From NCBI GenBank assembly GCA_963802375.1, contig CAWDIJ010000009.1, forward strand, positions 142,837-206,836: 64,000 nt of DNA, given 5' to 3'. Under the pieces are notes generated by a model. That model searched no databases, was not told where the DNA came from, and saw only the letters and a list, made by a program, of their open reading frames with translations. This DNA comes from JACDAN01 sp963802375 (GTDB lineage Bacteria; Actinomycetota; Thermoleophilia; Gaiellales; Gaiellaceae). Position numbers and translations under genes: made by a program. The first letter of the stretch is position 1. Each line of letters begins with the position of its first letter. Positions 30,968-39,214 of the stretch are shown here, one piece after another.

Positions 30968-32275
30968 TCATGTCCGTCTCACGAAGTCGATGGACACAGG
31001 GATCCCCTGGAGCTCGAAGCGCTCGCGGAGCTTGTTTTCGACCCAGTAGGCGTAGTCCCTCGTGATCAGGCCCGGATCGTTCACGAAGGCGCGGAATCGC
31101 GGCGGCCGGACGCTCGTCTGCGTGCCGTACAGCAGGTTGAGGCGCTTGCCGCGCCGGGACGGCGGCTCCCGCTGCTCGCGGAGCTCTTGGAGGAATCGGT
31201 TGAGCTCGCCCGTCGAGATCTTCGCCGTGTATTTCTCGAAAAGCCTCTCGAGCCGCTCGAAGACCCGCTGGATGCCGCGACCGGTCTTCGAGGACACGGT
31301 CACCACCGGCGGGCGCTGGCGCAGACGGGCTTCGAGCCGGTCGCGGACGTCCTCGATCCCGATCGTGGCGATGTCCCATTTCGCGAGCACGACCAGGGTC
31401 GCGCACTGCGCCTTCCTGGCGATGTCGGCGACCGCCAGATCCTGGTCGACGAGTCCCTCGGAGCTGTCGATGAGGACGAGCGCGACGTCCGCCCGCTCCG
31501 CCGCCTGCAGCGCGCGGAGCTCCGAGTAGTACTCGATCCCCTGACGCTGGCGGCGCTTGCGCCGGATCCCGGCGGTGTCGACGAAGACGAACGTCCGGTC
31601 GCCCCGCTGGACGATCGTGTCGATCGAGTCGCGGGTCGTGCCCGGGACCTCGGAGACGATCACGCGCTCCTGCCCCACCAGCTTGTTGAGCAGGCTCGAC
31701 TTCCCGACGTTCGGCCGGCCGAGGATCGCGACGCGGATCGCGTCCTCGGGGATCTCCGGCCGCTTGGATGCTCCCGGGAGCCGCTCGAGAATGGTGTCGA
31801 GCAGGTCGCCGGTGCCGTGGCCGTGCAGCCCTGAGATCGGCAACGGCTCGCCGAGGCCGAGCCGGTGGAACTCGTGGATCTGATCCGTCCTGGTCGGGTC
31901 GTCGATCTTGTTCGCGATCAGCAGCACCGGGCGGTCGGAGCGCCGCAGTAGCTCCGCGACCTCCTCGTCCCCGGGCGTGACTCCGGACTGGGCGTCGACG
32001 ACGAAAAGGACGAGGTCGGCCTCGTCGATCGCGGTGCGGGCCTGGGCGGCGATCTGCGTGGTGATCTCCGACCGGTCGGCGAGGTCGACGCCGCCGGTGT
32101 CGATGAGGATGAATCGCCGCCCGCTCCACTCGCAGACGATGTCCTTGCGGTCACGGGTGACGCCCGGCTGCTCGTGGACGACCGCCGTCCGGGTCGCCGT
32201 GAGCCGGTTCACGAGGGTCGACTTGCCGACATTGGGGAAGCCGACGATTGCGGCTGTCCCGGCGAGCTCGCTCAC
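30968..32275 (-). CDS. der: Ribosome-biogenesis GTPase Der (EngA)
   Basis: Double GTPase needed for 50S assembly. Two G domains are visible: VGFPNVGKST and VDTGGVD-like DTGGVDL with NKID, then LGRPNVGKSS, DTAGI and AKWD; a C-terminal KH-like domain follows. GTG at 32275 overlaps the plsC stop (GTGA), giving 435 residues; the longer open frame upstream is a shadow of plsC and cmk. Last gene of the aroF-tyrA-aroA-cmk-plsC-der operon. Confidence 0.95.
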   Translation of the reverse strand: MSELAGTAAIVGFPNVGKSTLVNRLTATRTAVVHEQPGVTRDRKDIVCEWSGRRFILIDTGGVDLADRSEITTQIAAQARTAIDEADLVLFVVDAQSGVTPGDEEVAELLRRSDRPVLLIANKIDDPTRTDQIHEFHRLGLGEPLPISGLHGHGTGDLLDTILERLPGASKRPEIPEDAIRVAILGRPNVGKSSLLNKLVGQERVIVSEVPGTTRDSIDTIVQRGDRTFVFVDTAGIRRKRRQRQGIEYYSELRALQAAERADVALVLIDSSEGLVDQDLAVADIARKAQCATLVVLAKWDIATIGIEDVRDRLEARLRQRPPVVTVSSKTGRGIQRVFERLERLFEKYTAKISTGELNRFLQELREQREPPSRRGKRLNLLYGTQTSVRPPRFRAFVNDPGLITRDYAYWVENKLRERFELQGIPVSIDFVRRT

Positions 32276-32922
32276 GCCGGCGGCACGGCGTGGCGCGGCC
32301 GGCCAAGGGCGTGGACGTCGACGAGGAACCGCCAGAGCTCGTTTACGCGGCGCTCGAGCTCGCTCGAGGCCTCGCGGTAGCCCTTGCCGTTCGCCTTCAG
32401 CCCGTCGAACGTGAACGGCCTGCCCCAGGCGACCGAGACCGGGTGGAAGTTGCCCGGCCGCCAGTGCTGGCTTCCATGGATGGCCGCGCAGATGACCGGC
32501 ACGTTCTCGTTGAGCGCGACCATCGCCGCGCCGGGCTTGACCTCGCCGGGGACGCCGGACCGCTGGCGGGTGCCCTCGGCGAACATGCCAAGCATGTTTC
32601 CGTCCCGTACGCAGCGACGCATCTCGCGCACGGCGTCCCGGTCGGACTCGCCGCGGCGGACCGAGTAGGTGCCGAAGGCCTTGACGAGCGGGCCGACGAC
32701 CGGGACCTCGTGCAGCTCGGCTTTCGCCAGGAAGTAGAGCTGCCGCGGGCTTGCCGCCCCGAAGGCGGGCGGGTCGAGCCACGAGAAGTGGTTGAAGACC
32801 AGCACGACGCCGCCGTCCTCCGGCACGCGGTCCGCGCCGTAGACCCGGAGCGGCGCGAGGATGCGTACCGCTGTGCCGATGGTCGCCTGACCGGCGGTCC
32901 AGACGGCGCCGTTCCGGCTCAT
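32272..32922 (-). CDS. plsC: 1-acyl-sn-glycerol-3-phosphate acyltransferase
   Basis: Acylates lysophosphatidic acid to phosphatidic acid. HX4D motif in FNHFSWLDPP, FAEGTR as substrate motif III and a typical length of 216 residues. ATG at 32922 overlaps the cmk stop (ATGA). The cmk-plsC-der order recurs in several bacterial groups. Confidence 0.9.
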   Translation of the reverse strand: MSRNGAVWTAGQATIGTAVRILAPLRVYGADRVPEDGGVVLVFNHFSWLDPPAFGAASPRQLYFLAKAELHEVPVVGPLVKAFGTYSVRRGESDRDAVREMRRCVRDGNMLGMFAEGTRQRSGVPGEVKPGAAMVALNENVPVICAAIHGSQHWRPGNFHPVSVAWGRPFTFDGLKANGKGYREASSELERRVNELWRFLVDVHALGRPRHAVPPA

Positions 32923-33548
32923 GCGACCCGGGCGCGGACGAGCTGCTGGATCCGGTCGACCACGTTCTCCACGTCGAGGTTGGTCGTGTCGATGAGTTCG
33001 GCGTCAGGGGCCGGCTGCATCCGGGCGGCGTCGCTCTCGTCGCGGAGCCGCAGGTCCGTGGCGAGCGCATCGCCGCCGATGTCCGGCCGCTCGGCCTGCC
33101 GCCGCTCCGCGCGGACGGACTGGTCGGCGTTCAAGTAGACCTTCACGTCGGCGTCCGGCGCGACGACCGTCCCGATATCGCGTCCCTCGATGACGGCGTT
33201 CCCGAGATCGGCGAGCTCGCGCTGGCGGCGGCGCATGACGACGCGGACTTCTGTGTGGCGTGCGACCACCGGGACGAGCCGGTCGATCTCGGACTCGCGG
33301 ATCGCGGCCGTGACGTCGGCGCCGGCGATCCTGACCGATCCTGCCTCGTCCAGGTCGACGGGATGCTCATCCGCGAGCACACCCAGGGCCGGGCCGTCCT
33401 CGAGATCGAGGGAACGCTGCAGCGCGAGCCAGGTCACGGCCCGGTACATCGCGCCCGTGTCCAGATACCGGAAGCCGAGTCGCTCGGCCAGCCGGCGGGC
33501 GACGGTGCTCTTCCCGGCTCCGGCGGGCCCGTCGATTGCCACGATCAT
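32919..33548 (-). CDS. cmk: Cytidylate kinase
   Basis: Phosphorylates (d)CMP. P-loop GPAGAGKSTVARRLA at the N-terminus, YLDTGAMYRA (NMP-binding), and GRDIGTVV, all typical; 209 residues. ATG at 33548 overlaps the aroA stop (ATGA). Confidence 0.96.
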   Translation of the reverse strand: MIVAIDGPAGAGKSTVARRLAERLGFRYLDTGAMYRAVTWLALQRSLDLEDGPALGVLADEHPVDLDEAGSVRIAGADVTAAIRESEIDRLVPVVARHTEVRVVMRRRQRELADLGNAVIEGRDIGTVVAPDADVKVYLNADQSVRAERRQAERPDIGGDALATDLRLRDESDAARMQPAPDAELIDTTNLDVENVVDRIQQLVRARVA

Positions 33549-34831
33549 CGCTGGGTCACCGACTCGAGCAGGTCGAAGAATCCGGGGAAGCTTACTGCCA
33601 CGCTCTCCGGGTCCTGGAGCTCGACGCCCTCGCGGGAGGCGAGCCCGGCGACGGCGGCCAGCATCGCGATCCGGTGGTCGCCGCCGCTCGAGACCGCACC
33701 CCCGCCCTTAGGGCGGGTGGGGACCCCCCTCACCCTGAAGCCATCATCGCTCGCCGTGATCCTCACGCCAAGGGATCGGAGCACATTTGTCACGGTTTCG
33801 ATGCGGTCCGTCTCCTTTTCGCGCAACTGGGCGGCACCGCGGACGATGCTCTCCCCCCGTGCCATACCGGCCGCGAGCGCGAACAGCGGCAGCTCGTCGA
33901 TCATCCGCGGCACCTCCGCCTTCCGCACCGTGGTCGCGACGAGCGGCGCCGGGCGGATCTCCAGATCCGCGACCGCCTCGCCGCCGACCCCGCGCCGGTC
34001 GAAGATCGCGAGGCGCCCGCCCATCCGGATCAGCACGTCGAGCAGGCCCGTGCGAAACGGGTTCACACCGACGCCGTGGATCGAGAGCTCGGAGCCGGGG
34101 ACGAGCGTCGCCGCGGTCACGAACGGCGCTGCAGAGGAGATGTCGCCTGGAACCTGCACGGAGCCGAGCCGCAGCGACTCCACCCGCGAGACCGACACCG
34201 ACCGGCCCGACCTGCGGACCGAGACTCCTCCCGCTCGGAGCATCGTCTCCGTGTGGTCGCGCGTGTAGTACGGCTCGTGGACGACCGTGCGCCCGCCTGC
34301 CGCCTGCATCCCGGCCAGGAGGAGCGCCGACTTCGTCTGCGCGCTCGCCCGGGCCAGGCGGTGCTCGGCGGCCCGAAGCTCGGCTCCCTCGATCCGAACG
34401 GGCGGCTTCCCGTCCGTGGTCTCGATCCTGGCACCCATCGCGCGCAGCGCCTCGACGAGATCCTCCACGGGCCGGCCCCGAAGGGAGTCGTCTCCGGAGA
34501 GGACGAACTCGCCCTTCTGCCCGGCGAGGACTCCCATCAGGAGCTTGAGCAGCGTCCCGGCGTTGCCGCAGTCGATCGGCTCCGCCGGCGGGCGCAGGCC
34601 GCGGAGTCCGACGCCTCGCACGGTCAGGACGTCGACCTCCTCCTCGACCACCTCCACACCGAGCGCCCGCATCGCGTTCACGCTCGACTCGGTGTCCGCC
34701 GAACGCCCGAAGCCCTCGATTCGGGTCTCGCCGTCGCAAACCGCGCCGATCAGCACCGCGCGGTGCGAGATCGACTTGTCGCCCGGCACGCCGATGTGGC
34801 CGACGACGGCCGCCGCCGGCTCGATCCTCAT
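33545..34831 (-). CDS. aroA: 3-phosphoshikimate 1-carboxyvinyltransferase (EPSP synthase)
   Basis: Sixth shikimate step: joins PEP to shikimate 3-phosphate. VPGDKSISHRAVLIGA binds both phosphates, and the glycine loop DCGNAGTLLKLL and the LPLFALAA region are present. 428 residues. Residues around the glycine loop read GNAGT, the usual wild-type pattern. ATG at 34831 overlaps the tyrA stop. Confidence 0.96.
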   Translation of the reverse strand: MRIEPAAAVVGHIGVPGDKSISHRAVLIGAVCDGETRIEGFGRSADTESSVNAMRALGVEVVEEEVDVLTVRGVGLRGLRPPAEPIDCGNAGTLLKLLMGVLAGQKGEFVLSGDDSLRGRPVEDLVEALRAMGARIETTDGKPPVRIEGAELRAAEHRLARASAQTKSALLLAGMQAAGGRTVVHEPYYTRDHTETMLRAGGVSVRRSGRSVSVSRVESLRLGSVQVPGDISSAAPFVTAATLVPGSELSIHGVGVNPFRTGLLDVLIRMGGRLAIFDRRGVGGEAVADLEIRPAPLVATTVRKAEVPRMIDELPLFALAAGMARGESIVRGAAQLREKETDRIETVTNVLRSLGVRITASDDGFRVRGVPTRPKGGGAVSSGGDHRIAMLAAVAGLASREGVELQDPESVAVSFPGFFDLLESVTQR

Positions 34832-35916
34832 TCGTCGAGCGCAGGGGCGACGACGACGCCGTACCCCTGCGCCTCCAGCAGCGCAGCGGCCCGCTCAGCC
34901 TCCCGCTCGCCGGCGACCAGCACCGTCAGGTCGCCGCCCCGTTCCGGTGACTGGTGCTGCAGCTCGAAGTCCTCGATGTTGATCCGCTCGGCCCCGAGAG
35001 CCTGCGTGATGCCCGCGAGGACGCCGGGCCGGTCGGGGACATGGACGCGGAGCCGGTGCAGCTGTCCCGGATCCCCGTACGCCTCGCTGATCATCCCCCG
35101 GCGGTTGCGCGCAGCCTCGCCGATCCAGCGGGCAAGGAAGCCCGCATCGCCGGACGCGAGCGCCGCATCCACCTGATCGAGCCCGCGGCGGTGCTCCGCG
35201 AGCGCAGCCCTCAGCGCTTCCGCGTTCTCCAGGAAGATGTCGACCCAGATTCGCGGGTTGGCGCCAGCGACTCTCGTCATGTCCCGGAGCGACCCGCCGG
35301 CGGACGAAAGGGGCTCGTGTCCGTCGATCCGCGTCGCGCCGGCATGGTTGACGAGGACGTTGGCCAGCACGTGAGGCAGATGGCTCGTCAGTGCGACGAG
35401 CCGGTCGTGCGCGCCGGGATCCACGGCGACCGGCACGGCGCCGAGGTCGCCGACGAAGCCGTGGACGAGCCGGTACCGAGCGGGATCGCTGTGCGGGAGC
35501 GGCGAGAGAAACCAGGTCGCCCCCTCGAAGAGATCGGCCGTTGCGTGAGCCGGGCCCCGCGCCTCGGAACCGCAGACCGGGTGGCCGCCGATGAATCGCA
35601 GCGACCCCGCCGCCGCCTCGCAGACCGCAGACTTCGTCGAGCCCACGTCGGTCACGGTGCAGTCGTCTGCGCTCGTCTCCAGCACGGTTCGCACTTGCGC
35701 GGCCAGCCGTCCGACTGGCACGGCGACAACCGCGAGGTCGGCGCCGCCGAGCGCCTCTCCGAGCGTCGCCTTGACCTCGTCGACCGCCCCCCGCTCGAGC
35801 GCGACCTCGGCCGTGGCCTCGTCTTCGTCGAACCCGGCGACGGTTGCGCCCACCCGCTTCGCGGCCAAGCCGACCGAGGCGCCGATCAGCCCGGTGCCGA
35901 TGACCGCGAGCCGCAA
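34828..35916 (-). CDS. tyrA: Prephenate dehydrogenase with C-terminal ACT domain
   Basis: NAD-dependent oxidative decarboxylation of prephenate to hydroxyphenylpyruvate (tyrosine route). The dinucleotide loop VIGTGLIGASVGLA starts at residue 4, GGHPVCGSE carries the substrate-binding His, and a C-terminal ACT domain (RLRVHVPDRPGVLAGITQAL) suggests amino-acid feedback control. 362 residues; the stop overlaps the aroA ATG. Confidence 0.93.
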   Translation of the reverse strand: MRLAVIGTGLIGASVGLAAKRVGATVAGFDEDEATAEVALERGAVDEVKATLGEALGGADLAVVAVPVGRLAAQVRTVLETSADDCTVTDVGSTKSAVCEAAAGSLRFIGGHPVCGSEARGPAHATADLFEGATWFLSPLPHSDPARYRLVHGFVGDLGAVPVAVDPGAHDRLVALTSHLPHVLANVLVNHAGATRIDGHEPLSSAGGSLRDMTRVAGANPRIWVDIFLENAEALRAALAEHRRGLDQVDAALASGDAGFLARWIGEAARNRRGMISEAYGDPGQLHRLRVHVPDRPGVLAGITQALGAERINIEDFELQHQSPERGGDLTVLVAGEREAERAAALLEAQGYGVVVAPALDE

Positions 35917-35922
35917 GCCGCC

Positions 35923-36966
35923 CTATCCGACCTGTTTGCCCATGAGGGCGACGATCTCCGTCACCTCTCTGGCGAACTCGCCGAACTCGTCGGCCGGGAT
36001 CTGCTGCGGGCCGTCGCAGAGCGCCTCCTCCGGTCTCGGATGCACCTCGACGATGATCCCGTCCGCCCCGACTGCCGCAGCAGCCCGGGCGAGCGGGAGC
36101 ACGAGCGCCCTCCGCCCGGCGGCGTGGGAAGGGTCGACGATCACCGGGAGGTGCGTCTCCTCCTTGAGCACGGCGACCGAGCCGAGGTCGAGCGTGTACC
36201 GCGTGGTGCCCTCGAAGGTCTTGATTCCTCGCTCGCAGAGGATGATCCGGTCGTTCCCTTCCCGGGCGACGTACTCGGCCGCCATGAGGAGCTCCTCTAC
36301 GGACGCGGACGGCCCACGCTTGAGCAGCACCGGCTTGTCGACTCGTCCGACCTCCGCGAGGAGCAGGAAGTTCTGCATGTTGCGGGCGCCGATCTGGATC
36401 ACGTCGGCGACCTCGATCACCTCCTCGACGTGGCGCGGGTCGATGAGCTCGGTCACGATCGGGAGACCAGTTTCCTCCCCCGCCTCGCGCAGCATCTCGA
36501 GGGCGTCGAGCCCCAGTCCCTGGAACGTGTAAGGCGAGGTGCGCGGCTTGAACGCGCCGCCGCGGAGCATCGTCGCACCAGCGGCCGCGACGGCCCGCGC
36601 CGTCTCGAGCGTCTGCTCGCGGTACTCCACCGTGCACGGGCCGGCGATCAGGCCGAAGAACGAGTCGCCGATCTTCCGGCCTCGAACGTCGATCACCGTG
36701 GGATCCGGGGCGAGTTCGCGTGCGACGAGCTTGTACGGCTTGAGTATCGGCAGCACGCGCTCGACTCCCGGGTAGCCCTCGAGTGGGAGCCCCGCGAGCG
36801 CCTCCCTCTCCCCGATCGCGCCGATCACGGTCGCCTCCCTCCCATGGGAGACGCGGGCGTCCGCGCCCGACTCGCGCAGGCGAGCGACGACGTGCTCGGT
36901 CTGATCGGGCGTCGCGCCGCTCCCCATCACGATCAGGAGCTCCGGTGATGCGTTGTTGCTGGCCAT
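35923..36966 (-). CDS. aroF: 3-deoxy-7-phosphoheptulonate (DAHP) synthase, type I-beta
   Basis: First step of the shikimate pathway. An N-terminal ferredoxin-like regulatory domain (~1-75) precedes the barrel with LIAGPCTVE, LRGGAFKPRTSPYTFQG, and VIVDPSHAAGRR, which bind PEP, erythrose 4-phosphate and the metal. 347 residues. It starts only 23 bases from the divergent chorismate mutase ATG; I-beta enzymes are often regulated by chorismate or prephenate, sometimes with a partner chorismate mutase, so the pairing is suggestive. Confidence 0.95.
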   Translation of the reverse strand: MASNNASPELLIVMGSGATPDQTEHVVARLRESGADARVSHGREATVIGAIGEREALAGLPLEGYPGVERVLPILKPYKLVARELAPDPTVIDVRGRKIGDSFFGLIAGPCTVEYREQTLETARAVAAAGATMLRGGAFKPRTSPYTFQGLGLDALEMLREAGEETGLPIVTELIDPRHVEEVIEVADVIQIGARNMQNFLLLAEVGRVDKPVLLKRGPSASVEELLMAAEYVAREGNDRIILCERGIKTFEGTTRYTLDLGSVAVLKEETHLPVIVDPSHAAGRRALVLPLARAAAAVGADGIIVEVHPRPEEALCDGPQQIPADEFGEFAREVTEIVALMGKQVG

Positions 36967-36973
36967 CGCGGCA

Positions 36974-36983
36974 AGTGTAGGTT
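36974..36983. promoter_or_regulatory. Overlapping divergent -10 elements (aroF / chorismate mutase)
   Basis: In AGTGTAGGTT, the plus strand gives TAGGTT ending six bases before the chorismate mutase ATG (36990), and the minus strand gives TACACT ending seven bases before the aroF ATG (36966). TTGGCT, 19 bases upstream on the minus strand, is a reasonable -35 for aroF and lies inside the chorismate mutase gene. Both transcripts would be leaderless. Confidence 0.6.
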
Positions 36984-36989
36984 CCGGCC

Positions 36990-37262
36990 ATGGACCCCAG
37001 CCAAGACCCGATCGTCAGGCAACTTCGAGAGAAGGTCTCCGACAACGACCGTGTCCTCATCGAGGGAATCAACGCCCGCCTCAGGCTGGTCGCGCAGCTG
37101 AAGAGCTACAAGGATTCCCGCGGTTACGACTTCCTCGATCCTCAGCGCGAGGAGTCGATGCTCCGGGACGTAAGCCGCTCGAACCGGGGGCCGCTCTCAC
37201 AGGAGGGCCTCGAGCACATCTACAAGGCGATTCTCGACCTGACGAAGCAAGAGGTCGCTTGA
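36990..37262 (+). CDS. Chorismate mutase (AroQ fold)
   Basis: A 90-residue helical chorismate mutase making prephenate. The family pattern is visible: REKVSDNDRVLIEGINARLRL (about 20 residues of helix 1 with Arg and Asn), then KSYKDSRG, DPQREESML and the C-terminal helix. It diverges from aroF and directly precedes the trp promoter, whose -35 covers its stop codon. It may form a regulatory complex with the DAHP synthase, as in some type I-beta pairs; this is inferred. Confidence 0.9.
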   Translation: MDPSQDPIVRQLREKVSDNDRVLIEGINARLRLVAQLKSYKDSRGYDFLDPQREESMLRDVSRSNRGPLSQEGLEHIYKAILDLTKQEVA

Positions 37263-37287
37263 CCGATGAAAACCGCGCGCGTAGGCT
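37259..37287 (+). promoter_or_regulatory. trp operon promoter
   Basis: TTGACC (37259-37264), a 17-base spacer, and TAGGCT (37282-37287) give a near-ideal vegetative promoter. The -35 overlaps the TGA of chorismate mutase. The expected start site is at or next to the ATG at 37295, so the leader peptide would be translated from a leaderless end. Confidence 0.75.
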
Positions 37288-37294
37288 GAGCGCG

Positions 37295-37360
37295 ATGACT
37301 CCCGCCTTCCGCACCTGGGCCTGGTCGTGGCGCCACGAGCGGTGCGGGAGCATTGCCTGA
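37295..37360 (+). CDS. trpL: trp leader peptide
   Basis: A 21-residue ORF, MTPAFRTWAWSWRHERCGSI-Ala, with Trp at positions 8, 10 and 12 (W-A-W-S-W), located between a strong promoter and an intrinsic terminator ahead of trpE. Clustered Trp codons in a short ORF are the hallmark of ribosome-mediated attenuation. Too short for usual gene finders. ATG lies seven bases after the -10. Confidence 0.85.
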   Translation: MTPAFRTWAWSWRHERCGSIA

Positions 37361-37417
37361 CCTGACCTAGGCACAAGCCCGCACCACTCGAAGACCCTTC
37401 CGCCGGAGGGTCTTTTT
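37336..37417 (+). terminator. trp attenuator: alternative hairpin and U-tract terminator
   Basis: CGAGCGGTGCGGG (37336-37348) can pair with CCCGCACCACTCG (37378-37390), 12 of 13 positions. Immediately after lies the terminator AAGACCCT ... AGGGTCTT (37391-37414) with TTTTT. The leader-peptide Trp codons are just upstream of the first arm, so ribosome stalling there would change folding. I could not assign the anti-terminator uniquely. Confidence 0.75.
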
Positions 37418-37427
37418 CGTTGTCCGC

Positions 37428-38657
37428 ATGATCGTCCAAACCGTCATAGCAACCGACCTGATCACCCCGCTCGGGGCCTACCTCCGGCTGCGCGAGACCG
37501 GCAGCGCAAGCTTCCTCCTCGAGTCCGTGGAGAAGGGCCGCCTCGGGCGCCACTCGTTCGTCGGCGCAGGCTCCCGGCTCGTGAGCTTCGAGGAAGCCGA
37601 GTCCTGCGGTGCGCCGGTCGTCGGCTACCTCTCGTACGACTACGCGGCGACGCTGGAGCCGACGGTGCAGCTCCCGGACTCGGGAGGCGACCTGCCGGAG
37701 AGCCGCTTCGTCGTCGCCGACACGCTCGTCCGGTTCGACCACGCCCGCGGGATGGCCGAGGTGCTGTGCGGAAGCCCCGACGAGGTGACCGAGCTCCTCG
37801 CCGGCGCGATGCCCGCACTTCCGGCAGGCACCGGCTCGTCCGGCCAGACCCGGCGCTTCCCGTCGGGCCTCGACTACGAGCAGTCGGTCGCCCGCGCGAA
37901 GCGCCACATCCGCGCCGGCGACGCGTTCCAGATCGTGCTCTCGCAACGGGCCGAGCGCCCCACCTCGGCGAGCGCGCTCGACCTCTACCGGTCGCTTCGG
38001 AGGGTCAACCCCTCGCCGTACCTGTTCCTGCTCGAGCTGGACGGGCTGGCGCTGATCGGCTCCTCGCCCGAGACGCTGGTGAAGGCGGAGGGCCGCGACG
38101 CCTCGCTGAATCCGATCGCCGGAACCACGCATCCCGGCGACGGCGACGCCGAGCGGCTGCTGACCTCCGAGAAGGATCGTGCGGAGCACGTGATGCTCGT
38201 CGACCTCGGCCGCAACGACCTCTCGCGGGTCTGCACTCCGGGGTCGGTTCGCGTCCGGCGGTTCCTCGAGCCCGAGCGCTTCTCGCACGTGACACACCTG
38301 GTCTCGGAGGTCGGCGGGCAGCTGCTGGAAGACGCGGACCACTTCGACCTGTTCCGCGCCTGCTTCCCGGCCGGCACCGTGTCCGGCGCGCCGAAGGTTC
38401 GCGCGATGCAGCTGATCTCGGAGCTCGAGGGCTATCGGCGAGGCCCGTACGCCGGCGCGGTCGGCTACGCGCTTCCGGGCGAGGCGCTCGACACGTGCAT
38501 CGCGATCCGCACCATCGTCCTCCACGACGGCGTCGCGTTCCTCCAGGCCGGCGCGGGGATCGTCGCCGACTCGGACCCGAAGCTGGAGCAGGAGGAGTGC
38601 CGCCAGAAGCTCGCCGCCCTCGAGACCGCGATCCGGCTCGCGGAGGCTCGCCAGTGA
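37428..38657 (+). CDS. trpE: Anthranilate synthase component I
   Basis: Converts chorismate to anthranilate with ammonia from TrpG. The feedback-tryptophan motif LLES (FLLESV, ~30-35) and the catalytic segments IAGT, DLGRNDLSRVC and GTVSGAPKVRAM are present. At 409 residues it is shorter than the usual ~500, mainly from a compact N-terminal domain. ATG at 37428 lies eleven bases after the attenuator T-tract, without a clear Shine-Dalgarno. Stop overlaps the trpG GTG. Confidence 0.93.
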   Translation: MIVQTVIATDLITPLGAYLRLRETGSASFLLESVEKGRLGRHSFVGAGSRLVSFEEAESCGAPVVGYLSYDYAATLEPTVQLPDSGGDLPESRFVVADTLVRFDHARGMAEVLCGSPDEVTELLAGAMPALPAGTGSSGQTRRFPSGLDYEQSVARAKRHIRAGDAFQIVLSQRAERPTSASALDLYRSLRRVNPSPYLFLLELDGLALIGSSPETLVKAEGRDASLNPIAGTTHPGDGDAERLLTSEKDRAEHVMLVDLGRNDLSRVCTPGSVRVRRFLEPERFSHVTHLVSEVGGQLLEDADHFDLFRACFPAGTVSGAPKVRAMQLISELEGYRRGPYAGAVGYALPGEALDTCIAIRTIVLHDGVAFLQAGAGIVADSDPKLEQEECRQKLAALETAIRLAEARQ

Positions 38658-39214
38658 TCTTGCTTGTCGACAACTACGACAGCTTCACGTTCAACCTCGC
38701 GCACCTGTTCGGCGAGCTCGGGGTGGAGGTGGTGGTGCTGCGGAACGACGAGCTCGACGCCGACGAGGCCGAGCGGCTGGCGCCCTCACACCTCGTGATC
38801 TCCCCCGGCCCCGGCCGGCCTGCGGCGTCGGGCGCAACACCGCAGATCGTCTCCCGGCTGGCGCAGACCACGCCGACGCTCGGCGTCTGCCTCGGCCACC
38901 AGGCGATCGTCGAGGCGTTCGGCGGCGAGATCGGCGCTGCGCGCGAGCTCGTCCACGGCAAGGCGGCGACGGTGCAGCACGACGGCAAGGGGCTCTTCCA
39001 CGGCCTGCCGGCCCGGTTCGAGGCCGGGCGCTACCACTCCCTGGCCGCGACACGGATCCCCGACGAGCTGGAGGTCTGCGCCACCGCCCCGGACGGCGAG
39101 GTCATGGCCGTTCGACACATGTCCCTCCCGGTCCACGGCGTCCAGTTCCACCCCGAGTCCGTGCTGACACCGGTCGGCCCGGACCTGGCCCGCAACTTCC
39201 TGGAGGCCGCGTGA
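38654..39214 (+). CDS. trpG: Anthranilate synthase component II (glutamine amidotransferase)
   Basis: Class I amidotransferase supplying ammonia to TrpE. NYDSFTFNL at the N-terminus, ISPGPGRP (oxyanion region), nucleophile Cys in GVCLGHQ and the His-Glu pair in GVQFHPES. 186 residues. GTG at 38654 overlaps the trpE stop, and its own stop overlaps the trpD GTG. Confidence 0.95.
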   Translation: MILLVDNYDSFTFNLAHLFGELGVEVVVLRNDELDADEAERLAPSHLVISPGPGRPAASGATPQIVSRLAQTTPTLGVCLGHQAIVEAFGGEIGAARELVHGKAATVQHDGKGLFHGLPARFEAGRYHSLAATRIPDELEVCATAPDGEVMAVRHMSLPVHGVQFHPESVLTPVGPDLARNFLEAA

